From NCBI GenBank assembly GCA_030263535.1, contig SZPB01000011.1, forward strand, positions 1 to 39,875: a DNA stretch of 39,875 nucleotides, written 5' to 3'. Under the pieces are notes generated by a model, which was not told the origin of the DNA, did not search any database, and worked only from the letters and a program-made list of their open reading frames with translations. A program made the position numbers and the translations under genes. Source of the DNA: Cytophagia bacterium CHB2. GTDB taxonomy: Bacteria > Zhuqueibacterota > Zhuqueibacteria > Zhuqueibacterales > Zhuqueibacteraceae. Of this stretch, positions 9,301 to 16,449 are shown in pieces (positions within the stretch are counted from its first letter, which is position 1; every line of letters begins with the position of its first letter).

Positions 9301-9461
9301 CGCGGTTGCCGACTCTAAACGATTTGTTGATGGGCTATGGCATCGGCGCACGCGCCAATCTCGGTTTTTTGCTGTTGCGACTCGATATCGCCTGGACCAC
9401 GAAATTGAGTCACGGCGCTTCCAAGCCGCGTTATTATTTTTCTCTCGGCACCGAGTTTTAA
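6339..9461 (+). CDS. Secreted metallopeptidase-like / beta-propeller / outer-membrane barrel fusion
   Basis: A 1040-residue protein. Signal peptide about residues 1-26 (ends ALHAQ). Residues about 35-270 form a peptidase MA-like domain with zinc motif HELTH (139-143) and a downstream glutamate in WFIEGLAEYES (about 170-180). Residues about 290-600 hold TolB/PD40-type propeller blades: SPNGDQIAFLSDKSD, WSPDGKFIVFAA, WSPKNDEIAFVGT, YSPDGSRLAFISDRG, YSPQGDKVAFTSDRS. The last 400 residues alternate like an Omp85/surface-antigen barrel and end in YYFSLGTEF, with a terminal Phe as in outer-membrane proteins. The ATG at 6339 was chosen for its GAAGGAG site and signal peptide over an upstream open frame. 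It probably sits in the outer membrane with propeller and protease in the periplasm; substrate unknown. Confidence 0.88.
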   Translation: MTQKILTHSLILASLFLTQSPALHAQTFGKNHVQYKTFKTKYIQSTHFDIYFHEGGETLAEFVAEIAEQSYDELQENFRYELIDRITIVVYNSHNDFQQTNLSLGPPEESVGGFTEFFKNRVVIPYEGDWEKFRHVIHHELTHAVMLQMVYGSGMQAILSGMARSHLPLWFIEGLAEYESRGWDTESDMFMRDAALNGYAPKIDDLSRYGFLAYKGGQSVLYYLAQKYGAEKIGELMNKVKITKSLERAVRQSLGVEINDLSKSWHKHLKKEYWPDIANRQEPHEIAKPLTDHVAYRNFINNSAALSPNGDQIAFLSDKSDYFDIYLMSAIDGKLISKLVSGQKTDNLEELHWLRPGISWSPDGKFIVFAAKAGAEDELHVVEVQKRKIVRSLKFGLDGVFSPTWSPKNDEIAFVGTRNGQCDIFAVDLQTEKLRKITDDIFSDLDPSYSPDGSRLAFISDRGSYLDATRLAPDFKIWRSDYRNLDVYIIDAAGVAHGGKIEQITNTPFLEKSPVYSPQGDKVAFTSDRSGICNIYVHDLATREEYPLTNLISGAFHLSWAGDGSRMTFVSFYNAGYDIFLLKNPLDLKPGEITVEKTTFLTQLEEKRKAQRDTTMRTAAEAREDRILDKYRYYVFGKDFASGIITPREDRIAFDDTARYKSETGEYIVRDYKTKFTPDIVYGNAGYSQFFGVQGQTQISLSDVLGNQRLDLITDLFYDIRNSNYLVRYFHLPRRTDYGLAAFHNAWYFYSSNVGLMRDRYYGLSLLASRPFSTFRRLDAGVTWLGINREFMSTTEVPLERIRVLAANLAYVTDTALWGWTGPNNGSRSEFSVSLSPKIDANNGLGFVTLRGDVRRYYKFFKEYNLVVRLAGGFSEGSEPQQFFLGGLDNWLNQRFSGGIRIDRPEDIYFSSFETPLRGTNYYEKTGNRFALMNLEFRFPMIRQMELGWPLPLSMYNVRGTLFTDIGAAWQGEIGKYERFQPFKDSSSRLPTLNDLLMGYGIGARANLGFLLLRLDIAWTTKLSHGASKPRYYFSLGTEF

Positions 9462-9668
9462 AAAATGTCGCCGTAACGCCCCGGACGCGAAGTTCGAATA
9501 AAACAATACCTCCTTTGCCAATGGCATCCAACTGCGCCTGTCACTTCTCCGCTCGATAATTTTGTCATAACGCATCTGACTTTCTGCACTTTCGCTGGTG
9601 TGTGGGTAGGAATATGCGTCGAAGGATCGGCACACGGCTGAAACTATTGCAAGGTTTGCTTTTCCAGC

Positions 9669-11033
9669 ATGCGCATAACAAAGACTCACGAACACCAATC
9701 GCGCCGGTACCACAAAACTCTTGGGTCGTTTTTGTTGGGATGCGTCATGCTGGCTTCATTTGAGTCGGGGAGTATCGCCCCGTGGGCGTCGGCGGCTCTT
9801 GCGCAAGAAACGGGCAGTGAACAGAAAAACGCTCGTTCACAGTCTTTCGGGCGCATCACGGGATTACCAGCTTTCGTTCTGCGGCCTTATCGTTTCGCCG
9901 CGGCAGACGGCCGGATTCGATTGGACATTCGATTCGGACTGGTGAATGATCTCCTCCAATTCGTCAAGGAAGATGCCAACCGTTATCATGCCGCATACGA
10001 AGCTTCGCTCGCGCTTTTCAATTACGAAAATACTTTTGTCGACGGCCGCACCTGGAAACGGCATATTTATGTCGAGAGCTTCGGCGAGACCAATGATCGC
10101 CTCCATCTCAACCAGGAACAAGCCACGTTCAACGTGCCGCCGGGAAAATATGAGCTGCGCGTTGAAATCACTGATTTAGACACCCACAAACGGCTGCGGC
10201 GAAATTATCCCTTAACGCTGGCGGACATGGAGACGCGCCGCTTGCACGTAAGCGCGCTGGCATTGGGGCATCGCGTGCAAGAAACGGATTCGATTGCGTT
10301 CAATTTTGCCGGATTGCTGACGAGCCAGGATGAACGCCAGGGCGTGTACTATGAAGTTTATGGCATTACCCCGGGCGATACGCTTCAGTTAAGATACACG
10401 ATCAGCGACTGGCGCAACATCACGCTGGAGGCCTGGGAGCATCACCTTGCGGCTGAGGCGTCTAGGTTATCTCATTTTGAGCCGCTGGGACGGCGCATCA
10501 ACTATCAAGGGCCGCAGACTCTCACGATCAACGTGAGGCGCGGCGCTGATACGGCCTCCGCGCAGGTTGATTTTCGCGTGAACCTTCCTTCATTCGATCC
10601 GGAAGCAGACGACTCCGTTAGCATTGACGTTCGCCAGATGCCGTACGGTGTTTTGCAATACATCAGCAGCAATGAAGAATTCAAACGGATTGCGGCCAAA
10701 GCGGATACCGCGGAGCGTGACAGCTTGATCGCCGCGTTCTGGCGCGAACGCGACCCCAGCCCGGGCACCGCAGAAAACGAACTGCGCGAAGAGTTCTATC
10801 GCCGGGTGGTTTTTACGGAAACCCGCTTCTCGATTCACGGCCTCAGCAAATCGGGCTGGGAAACGGATCGCGGCCGGGTTTACATCATCTTCGGTCCGCC
10901 GCAGGAAGTGCATCACCGGCTCGAAGAAGAAGGCTCCTCGCCGTACGAAGTCTGGCTTTATCCGCATCGCGATCGCTACTTCATTTTTCGCGATAAAGAA
11001 GGTTCAGGCGATTATAAATTGGTGAATCGGTGA
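9669..11033 (+). CDS. GWxTD domain-containing secreted protein
   Basis: A 454-residue protein with a long signal-like N-terminus (hydrophobic residues about 18-45, ending AALAQ). The middle has beta-rich segments (VNDLLQFVKEDANRYHAAYEASLALF), followed near residue 320 by the stretch preceding GWxTD domains (YISSNEEFKRIAAKADTAERDSLIAAFW, and NELREEFYRRVVFTETRFS). The signature occurs as GWETD at 396-400 with GRVYIIFGPPQEV, and the domain ends in YEVWLYPHRDRYFIFRD. Such proteins are widespread in FCB-related phyla; their function is unknown. It follows the barrel fusion by 207 bases on the same strand, so the two may cooperate at the cell surface. The ribosome site at 9669 is weak and the start could differ slightly. 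Confidence 0.9.
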   Translation: MRITKTHEHQSRRYHKTLGSFLLGCVMLASFESGSIAPWASAALAQETGSEQKNARSQSFGRITGLPAFVLRPYRFAAADGRIRLDIRFGLVNDLLQFVKEDANRYHAAYEASLALFNYENTFVDGRTWKRHIYVESFGETNDRLHLNQEQATFNVPPGKYELRVEITDLDTHKRLRRNYPLTLADMETRRLHVSALALGHRVQETDSIAFNFAGLLTSQDERQGVYYEVYGITPGDTLQLRYTISDWRNITLEAWEHHLAAEASRLSHFEPLGRRINYQGPQTLTINVRRGADTASAQVDFRVNLPSFDPEADDSVSIDVRQMPYGVLQYISSNEEFKRIAAKADTAERDSLIAAFWRERDPSPGTAENELREEFYRRVVFTETRFSIHGLSKSGWETDRGRVYIIFGPPQEVHHRLEEEGSSPYEVWLYPHRDRYFIFRDKEGSGDYKLVNR

Positions 11034-11093
11034 CGTAGAAATGCGGTCGGCGTGAGCGGCAGGACGGTTTTGCCCTAGTCAAAAGGAAAAAAT

Positions 11094-11492
11094 ATGCAAA
11101 CAGTGTTAGTCGGATTGGCAGCGGGTTTGATGGTAGGAATTGTTTGTGTCTTGTACGTTTTCCTGCGCACGAAAAATCTTGTCGCAGCGAAGATTGCTGC
11201 ACGCAAAGGGCCCAACGCCTCGCAGGAAGTGTCTTATGCTGAACAACCCACCAGCGCCAGCTTCATGTTTATTGCCATTGTCGCCAGCGGCTCGTTATTG
11301 TGGGGATTTATCGGAGCAGGGATCTATCATCTGATCAAAGATGATTTATATTTTTTTATTTTGTCCGTCGTGCTGGCGGTGATCGTCAACATAAAAATTT
11401 GGACGAGCAAGACGACGTATGCGGTCGACAAAATGGTGGTGGCGCTGGTGATCTTGCTCGGGCTGGGCGTTCTGATTCCGTGGCTAATTTAG
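11094..11492 (+). CDS. Small polytopic membrane protein, unknown function
   Basis: A 132-residue protein with four predicted membrane helices: about residues 4-24 (VGLAAGLMVGIVCVLYVFL), 54-76, 83-99 and 112-131, with a polar loop between the first two rich in Lys/Ala/Gln. Start ATG follows AAAAGGAAAA at good spacing. It is 60 bases after the GWxTD gene on the same strand, so it may be the last gene of that transcript. No family recognised. It converges with the SxtJ-like gene, with only 18 bases between the two stops. Confidence 0.75.
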   Translation: MQTVLVGLAAGLMVGIVCVLYVFLRTKNLVAAKIAARKGPNASQEVSYAEQPTSASFMFIAIVASGSLLWGFIGAGIYHLIKDDLYFFILSVVLAVIVNIKIWTSKTTYAVDKMVVALVILLGLGVLIPWLI

Positions 11493-11510
11493 AGGGTGTG
11501 ATCACCTTGA

Positions 11511-11927
11511 CTAAAACATTCTCTCCGCGGATTGCGGCTTGAATTCCCCGTGCTCGCGCGCCACCCAATACGTGCGGGCGTTTTTATCCCACCGTTGCTG
11601 CAGTAAATCCTTGCCCAGCAACTTCGCTATGAGCGCTATGGGCGTGAATAAACCGAAAAACAAAATAGTCAAGATCACGCGCGTCATGACGAATCCCATG
11701 ATCACGGCAAGCGTCATCCAGCCCTGATATACCGGGCGCAACAGCTTCGGCTGTAGCAGGCCGGTTCCCGCGAAAATCGCACTCACCACAACAAAGTAGA
11801 TGTAGCTTTCCTTTTCTTTCCAAAACAGATAAGCGGCAAGCGCGAACAAAATAGCCCCCATCATGAGGCCGAAACGTTTAAGGTCGCGCGGCGTCGTTGG
11901 GATGTTTTTGATTTCCTGCACGAGCAT
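11511..11927 (-). CDS. SxtJ-like membrane protein
   Basis: A 138-residue protein with three or four hydrophobic helices (about residues 19-38, 43-60 and 68-105), a short cytoplasmic start and a conserved-looking tail DLLQQRWDKNARTYWV. This size and the tail with a TYW-type motif match the SxtJ family, whose genes typically sit directly next to carbamoyltransferases as here (26 bases downstream of the carbamoyltransferase stop). The ATG at 11927 has a weak GGGAA upstream; the frame continues further upstream into the carbamoyltransferase but that part is its shadow. The biochemical role of SxtJ is unknown; it may anchor the carbamoylation step or a transporter at the membrane (inference). Confidence 0.82.
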   Translation of the reverse strand: MLVQEIKNIPTTPRDLKRFGLMMGAILFALAAYLFWKEKESYIYFVVVSAIFAGTGLLQPKLLRPVYQGWMTLAVIMGFVMTRVILTILFFGLFTPIALIAKLLGKDLLQQRWDKNARTYWVAREHGEFKPQSAERMF

Positions 11928-11953
11928 CGTTGCTGTTCCCGTGAATGCTTGTT

Positions 11954-13768
11954 TCAATCCAGCTCGAATTGTTTTTGCCAGGAAAAGTCCTTCACGATTT
12001 CTTTTTGATCCTTCTTGGCAACCAAAAAATTCTCTATGACCAAATAATCCATATTCGTGCGCATGAAACACGTGAGCGCCTCTTGCGGCGTGCATACGAT
12101 CGGCTCGCCGCGCACGTTAAACGAGGTGTTGATGATCACCGGACAATTGGTGAGTTCGCCAAAAGCATGAATGAGCGCATAAAAGCGCGGGTGATCGTCC
12201 GGGTGTACGGTCTGAATGCGCGCGGAAAAATCCACATGCGTCACCGCGGGAATGGTCGAACGCACGACTTTTAGTTTATCCAGCCCGAGCGCGCCATTCT
12301 CGCTGTCGCCGGTGCGCCATTTGTGCAAGACCGGCGCCACCAGCAGCATGTACGGACTTTCACGATCGAGCATGAAATAATCCGAGACGCGCTCGGCCAA
12401 CACCGCAGGCGCGAACGGCCGGAAGCTCTCGCGAAATTTAATTTTTAGATTCATCAACGCTTGCATCTTGGGCGAACGCGCATCGCCGAGAATGCTGCGC
12501 GCCCCGAGCGCGCGCGGCCCAAATTCCATCCGCCCCTGAAACCAGCCCATGACATTTCCCTCGGCCAGCAGTTTTGCCGCCGCGGGCGCGATTTCCGCAT
12601 CGCTCAACTTCGTGAAGGCAGTTTGATTTTTTGTGAGTATGTTTTCGATATTCGCATGACTAAAGCTCGGGCCAAGATAAGAGCCGCGCTGGGCATCGCG
12701 GCCATTCCTCGCAAGAATGCGCGCCTTTCCCAAATAGCGATACCAGGCATAAAGCGCCGCGCCGAGCGCGCCGCCGGCATCGCCCGCCGCGGGTTGAATC
12801 CAAATATCTTCGAACGGGCCTTCCCGCAAGATACGGCCGTTGCCCACACAATTGAGCGCGACGCCGCCCGCCAGCACCAGTTTTTTCATGCCGGTAACGT
12901 GGTGAACATGACGCGCCATGCGCAGCATGATTTCCTCCGTCACCTCCTGCACCGAACGCGCCAAATCCATCTCGCGTTGCGTGAGCGGGGTTTCCGGTTT
13001 GCGCGGTGGACCGCCAAAGAGCCGCGCAAAACGCTTGTTCGTCATAGTAAGGCCGGCGCAATAGCCGAAATACTTCATGTTCATGCGAAACGAACCGTCT
13101 TCTTTCAAATCGATCAGCTCATTCAAGATGACATCGGCATACTTTGGTTCGCCGTAGGGCGCCAGTCCCATCAATTTATATTCGCCGGAATTGACCTTAA
13201 ACCCCGCAAAATAAGTAAAAGCGGAGTACAACAAGCCGAGCGAATGTGGAAACATCAACTCAGCCTGCAAGGTAATGGCGTTGCCGCGCCCGATGCCGTA
13301 ACTTGCTGTCGCCCACTCGCCGACGCCGTCAATCGTCAAAAAAGCCGCTTCCTCAAACGGCGAGGGGTAAAACGCCGAGGCGGCATGTGATTCGTGGTGT
13401 TCCGGAAAAATGATTTTGCCCGAGAAGTCAAGCTCGCGCTGGATATATTCTTTCAGCCACAACTTGCGTTTGAGCCAAAGCGGCATGGCCTTGATAAACG
13501 AAGTCAGACCGGCAGGGGCATACGCAAGATACGTTAGCAGCAAGCGCTCGAACTTGATAAACGGCTTGTCATAGAACGCCACGTAATCCAGCTCCGCGGC
13601 CGAAATGCCGGCAGCTTGCAAGCAATAGCGAATGGCATGCGCAGGAAATTCGGGATCATGTTTTCTGCGGGTAAAGCGTTCTTCCTGCGCGGCGGCAACG
13701 ATCTCGCCCTCGCGCAAAATGCAGGCTGCGCTATCGTGGTAAAAGGCGGAAATTCCCAGAATGTTCAT
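11954..13768 (-). CDS. Carbamoyltransferase (NodU/CmcH/TobZ family)
   Basis: Uses carbamoyl phosphate and ATP to place a carbamoyl group on a hydroxyl of a sugar, antibiotic or lipid. The 604-residue protein starts with MNILGISAFYHDSAACILREG and AAAQEERFTRRKHD, the nucleotide-binding start of the family, and has HHESHAASAFYPSPF (about 120-135), DGVGEWATAS, GEYKLMGLAPYG, LAGGVALNCVGNG, PAAGDAGGALGAAL and the C-terminal carbamoyl-phosphate domain FQGRMEFGPRALGARSIL, INTSFNVRGEPIV. All family motifs are intact and length is normal. No glycosyl or antibiotic biosynthesis genes are adjacent, so the acceptor is unknown. It is divergent from the DUF4920 lipoprotein gene and followed by the SxtJ-like gene. 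Confidence 0.95.
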   Translation of the reverse strand: MNILGISAFYHDSAACILREGEIVAAAQEERFTRRKHDPEFPAHAIRYCLQAAGISAAELDYVAFYDKPFIKFERLLLTYLAYAPAGLTSFIKAMPLWLKRKLWLKEYIQRELDFSGKIIFPEHHESHAASAFYPSPFEEAAFLTIDGVGEWATASYGIGRGNAITLQAELMFPHSLGLLYSAFTYFAGFKVNSGEYKLMGLAPYGEPKYADVILNELIDLKEDGSFRMNMKYFGYCAGLTMTNKRFARLFGGPPRKPETPLTQREMDLARSVQEVTEEIMLRMARHVHHVTGMKKLVLAGGVALNCVGNGRILREGPFEDIWIQPAAGDAGGALGAALYAWYRYLGKARILARNGRDAQRGSYLGPSFSHANIENILTKNQTAFTKLSDAEIAPAAAKLLAEGNVMGWFQGRMEFGPRALGARSILGDARSPKMQALMNLKIKFRESFRPFAPAVLAERVSDYFMLDRESPYMLLVAPVLHKWRTGDSENGALGLDKLKVVRSTIPAVTHVDFSARIQTVHPDDHPRFYALIHAFGELTNCPVIINTSFNVRGEPIVCTPQEALTCFMRTNMDYLVIENFLVAKKDQKEIVKDFSWQKQFELD

Positions 13769-14025
13769 CGCGTCACATCACAAATCGGGTTGGTGAATCG
13801 CAGCGGCTTCAAACGTTTGCCCGCAAAATATCCAAACGGATTTCCAAAGTCAAGATCGAGAGGGCCGGCAAAAAATTCCATAGCGGTTGCAAATGTGCCT
13901 GGAGTTTCGTATTATTGTCGCCATTCGCTTCATCGTGGCCCCGGGGATTTTTACGCTGCGATGGTGATCGGAGTTTTCATCTCATTTTATCACACAAGTA
14001 ATCACATGATTTCCGGAGGACACTT

Positions 14026-14496
14026 ATGGTAAAACCATTTGTTTTGTTTATTTTGATGCTTTGCGTTGCATGCGGCAAGAACGCCTCCGTCGAGGGCGAA
14101 AAATACGGCGCGAACATTACGCTAACTGAGACCACGCCGGTCGCGCAAATTTTATCCGCCCCCGAAGAATTTCTCGGCAAGCGCGTCTTGGTGCGCGGTG
14201 AAGTGTTGGAGGTTTGCGCGAAAGCCGGATGTTGGATGGAAATTGCGGGTGAGCAGCCGGATCAAAAAATCAAAGTTAAAGTAAACGACGGCGAAATCGT
14301 TTTTCCCCTGAGTGCGCAGGGAAAAACAGCCCAGGTTGAAGGCGAAGTGTATGAAATCAATCTGACTCATGAGGAAGCAATTGGGTGGATGGCGCATGTA
14401 GCAGAGGAGAAAGGCCAGCCCTTCGATTCAGCCAGCGTCACCGGGCCGATGACAATCTATCAAATCAAGGGACTCGCGGCCGTTATCGAAAACTGA
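14026..14496 (+). CDS. DUF4920-type lipoprotein
   Basis: A 156-residue lipoprotein: start MVKPFVLF, lipobox LCVAC with acylated Cys16. The mature part matches the DUF4920 pattern: a small beta-barrel with FLGKRVLVRGEVLEVCAKAGCWM (residues about 49-71, Cys64 and Cys69), then KIKVKVNDGEIVFPLSAQGK and a C-terminal EGEVYEI strand. The two cysteines and the following Trp-Met are the conserved part of the family and could bind metal or form a disulfide (inference). Start ATG follows TTCCGGAGGACACTT, a strong ribosome site. It is divergent from the carbamoyltransferase. Role unknown. Confidence 0.85.
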   Translation: MVKPFVLFILMLCVACGKNASVEGEKYGANITLTETTPVAQILSAPEEFLGKRVLVRGEVLEVCAKAGCWMEIAGEQPDQKIKVKVNDGEIVFPLSAQGKTAQVEGEVYEINLTHEEAIGWMAHVAEEKGQPFDSASVTGPMTIYQIKGLAAVIEN

Positions 14497-14526
14497 GGAG
14501 ACATATTCTTCAGTTTAAAAACCGTG

Positions 14527-14577
14527 CGGGCGCTTTCTTTTTGCGATTTCACAGAAGTTGAATGGAAAAAGCGCCCG
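14527..14577 (+). terminator. Terminator-like stem-loop after DUF4920 gene
   Basis: Perfect 10-bp arms CGGGCGCTTT (14527-14536) and AAAGCGCCCG (14568-14577) with a 31-base loop, 30 bases after the stop. A run of five T occurs at 14592-14596 rather than directly after the stem, so termination is plausible but not certain. Confidence 0.45.
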
Positions 14578-14624
14578 TATGGGAATTCTCTTTTTGATTA
14601 TCAGAAATCCTCTTAGGATTGTCG

Positions 14625-14739
14625 ATTAAATAACTTGCCCAAATCTCAAACCGCGAGTGCACGCCAATAAAGGCGAATTTTAAAATTAGCGAATATTCGC
14701 GTTTATTAGCGGTTCCCCAAATGAGTCAGTTATTTAAAT
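14625..14739. repeat. 115-bp palindromic AT-rich element
   Basis: Ends are near-perfect inverted repeats: ATTAAATAACT (14625-14635) and AGTTATTTAAAT (14728-14739). Inside, AACCGC and AATAAA blocks recur in inverted orientation (CGCCAATAAA against TTTATTAGCGG), and the centre has the perfect palindrome GCGAATATTCGC (14689-14700). It lies between two convergent genes and encodes nothing. Confidence 0.6.
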
Positions 14740-14828
14740 GGCGTTGCTTATCTTGCTTCGCTTACCGAACGCCCCTTCCTGGTTGAACTTCCATGCAACT
14801 TGCGCGGCAAAACCCGGCAAGGCCGCAC

Positions 14829-15179
14829 TCATTCTGTTTTCGTTTGCCGAATTTGACAAACCGGATTCTGTGCCAGCTCGCGCAAAAAATCAAAAGTATA
14901 AATCCCCTCCCGATGTCCGTCACTCCAACTGAAATGCAGAGCATATCGCCCCATCACCTCGGCCTCCGTGATCGTGACCTGCGCGGATATGATTTCATGC
15001 GGTTGTAACACGCGCAAAGGATTGCTCGCGGGCTTGGCAAAGCGTGCTTCATCACAAGAGGCGCACGGGCAGTTGCGTCGCAAAAAATCCATGGGATAAA
15101 GCGTCGTGACGCCGTCTTCCCAATCAATTTGCAGCGTATGATCATCGGCTTTCTTGAGATTTGTCGGCAAGATTGGCAT
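14829..15179 (-). CDS. DUF971 domain protein (gamma-butyrobetaine hydroxylase N-terminal-like)
   Basis: A 116-residue protein that is one DUF971 domain: LQIDWEDGVTTLYPMDFLRRNCPCASC near residues 16-42, with the metal-binding cysteines C37, C39 and C42, and GRYALHFSWSDGHREGIYTFDFLREL near the end. In eukaryotes the domain is fused to carnitine-synthesis hydroxylases; in bacteria it is free-standing, often linked to Fe-S metabolism genes. The ATG at 15179 has TAGGGAC at 8 bases; a further ATG at 15209 in the same frame would add 10 residues. Function in bacteria is not established. Neighbours give no operon context. Confidence 0.9.
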   Translation of the reverse strand: MPILPTNLKKADDHTLQIDWEDGVTTLYPMDFLRRNCPCASCDEARFAKPASNPLRVLQPHEIISAQVTITEAEVMGRYALHFSWSDGHREGIYTFDFLRELAQNPVCQIRQTKTE

Positions 15180-15468
15180 ACTATCGTCCCTATCGAAATC
15201 AAACGGCATAAACCGCGTCGCAAGCCCTTTTGGCGCTGCGAAATTCAAAAATACTGCTTTGCCTGCAAAATTATTTACCGCAGCATAATAAACAAATGGT
15301 GCAATGAAAGCAAATGTCTTATTCAAACCCGGCAGTGATTCTGCCAAACGTATTCACCTGCGCAAACTTGACAGAATCTCGACTTGCCACAGCGTCAGTA
15401 GCTGTCATACATGCTGCCAAACCTTCTAATTGTGCATAGATTTGTTTGAAAATTTGTCCGAAAAAGTG

Positions 15469-15485
15469 CTGGCACATCGGTTGCA
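15469..15485 (+). promoter_or_regulatory. Sigma-54 (-24/-12) promoter of the Hsp20 gene
   Basis: CTGGCACATCGGTTGCA matches the sigma-54 consensus TGGCAC-N5-TTGC with exactly 10 bases between the invariant GG and GC. Transcription would start near 15496, giving a leader of about 59 bases to the Hsp20 ATG at 15555. No enhancer-binding activator is encoded in the window. Confidence 0.65.
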
Positions 15486-15554
15486 AAAGGGTTGGGCAAC
15501 AGTCGAAAACAACAACAAAAAACATAACCAAACTTCATTGAAGGAGATTTTACC

Positions 15555-15977
15555 ATGTTAGTGAAATGGCAACCTGCAGCCTCGCTTTTCTCTGATGTCG
15601 AGAAAGCCTTTTTGCACAATTGGTTTTCGGACAGCGACGCGGCCATCGCCTTTGCGCCTCGCGTTGACGTCCTGGAAAGCAAGGATGGTTTTGTTTTGCG
15701 CGCTGAATTGCCCGGCCTCAAGAAAGACAATCTGAAAATCACGCTCGAAAACGGCGTGTTGACGCTCAGCGGCGAAAAACGCTATGAAGCCGAAAAGGAT
15801 GAGGCCAATTATCATCTGCGCGAGACGCGCCAGGGCAAATTCGAGCGCCGCTTCCGTATCGGCGAGGGGATTGATCGCAACGCCATCAAAGCCGATTACA
15901 AAGACGGCCTCTTGACGCTGACCTTGCCGAAGAGCAAAGAGGCGTTGAGCCGCGAAATTGCAATCAATCTCAACTAA
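15555..15977 (+). CDS. Small heat shock protein, Hsp20/alpha-crystallin family
   Basis: ATP-independent holdase chaperone. The 140-residue protein has a short N-terminal arm (MLVKWQPAASLFSDVEKAF) and the alpha-crystallin domain from about residue 36: RVDVLESKDGFVLRAELPGLKKDNLKITLENGVLTLSGEKR, the RRFRIGEGIDRNAIKADYKDGLLTLTLPK signature and a C-terminal IAINLN matching the I-x-I oligomerisation motif. The start follows AAGGAG 9 bases upstream. It is monocistronic, with a sigma-54 type promoter upstream and a strong terminator 37 bases after the stop. No CIRCE element (TTAGCACTC inverted repeat) was found upstream. Confidence 0.95.
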   Translation: MLVKWQPAASLFSDVEKAFLHNWFSDSDAAIAFAPRVDVLESKDGFVLRAELPGLKKDNLKITLENGVLTLSGEKRYEAEKDEANYHLRETRQGKFERRFRIGEGIDRNAIKADYKDGLLTLTLPKSKEALSREIAINLN

Positions 15978-16013
15978 ACCGGCAAACGCGAACAACGTTC
16001 TTAAATACTTCAC

Positions 16014-16046
16014 AAGCCGGAGGTGTGTTAACGCCTCCGGCTTTTC
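16014..16046 (+). terminator. Intrinsic terminator of the Hsp20 gene
   Basis: Arms AAGCCGGAGG (16014-16023) and CCTCCGGCTT (16034-16043), perfect over 10 bp, 10-base loop, followed by TTTTCTTG. Strong GC-rich stem with a T-run, in the right place. Confidence 0.88.
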
Positions 16047-16449
16047 TTGTCTTGAAGCTTCAGGCTGGACGGGCCAACGAAAGCTTCGGAGGTTCAGCAA
16101 ACAGAAGATAAAACTCTCATCAAAAGCGAAACAGACTCCAACACCGGTGACATGCGCAAATCAAAAAATTTTGCGCTTGCGTACATGAAAACGCGCCAAA
16201 GAGTTCGAGAAAAATGGCGATGAAAATTTGCCTTGTGCGTGACATGTCGCAATAGTTCCCATACAATGTAGAAGCTTTGCTTGAGAATAATCTTTCCTGC
16301 GCGTATGGGGATCGCGATTGCTCATCATGGCCGGCTCAGGTGGGCTGTGTGTAGGTAATAGGAAATGAAGAAACGGCCAGGCCGTTGCATCGAAAATGCC
16401 GGAGTTCTTATGCCCCCAAAACTCAATAAACCAGAATGGCCTACGATCT
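16047..16449. other. Gene-free stretch between convergent genes
   Basis: About 400 bases between the Hsp20 terminator and the 3' end of the GMC oxidoreductase gene. Nothing coding is supported. One short hairpin AACGGCC/GGCCGTT lies at 16372-16386; no T-run follows. Confidence 0.5.

Noticed and set aside
12461-13390. 309-codon forward open frame
   Set aside because: Antisense shadow of the carbamoyltransferase gene; product is Arg/His-rich without domains.
16151-16222. 23-codon forward frame after the Hsp20 terminator
   Set aside because: No ribosome site and no conservation evidence; too short to support.
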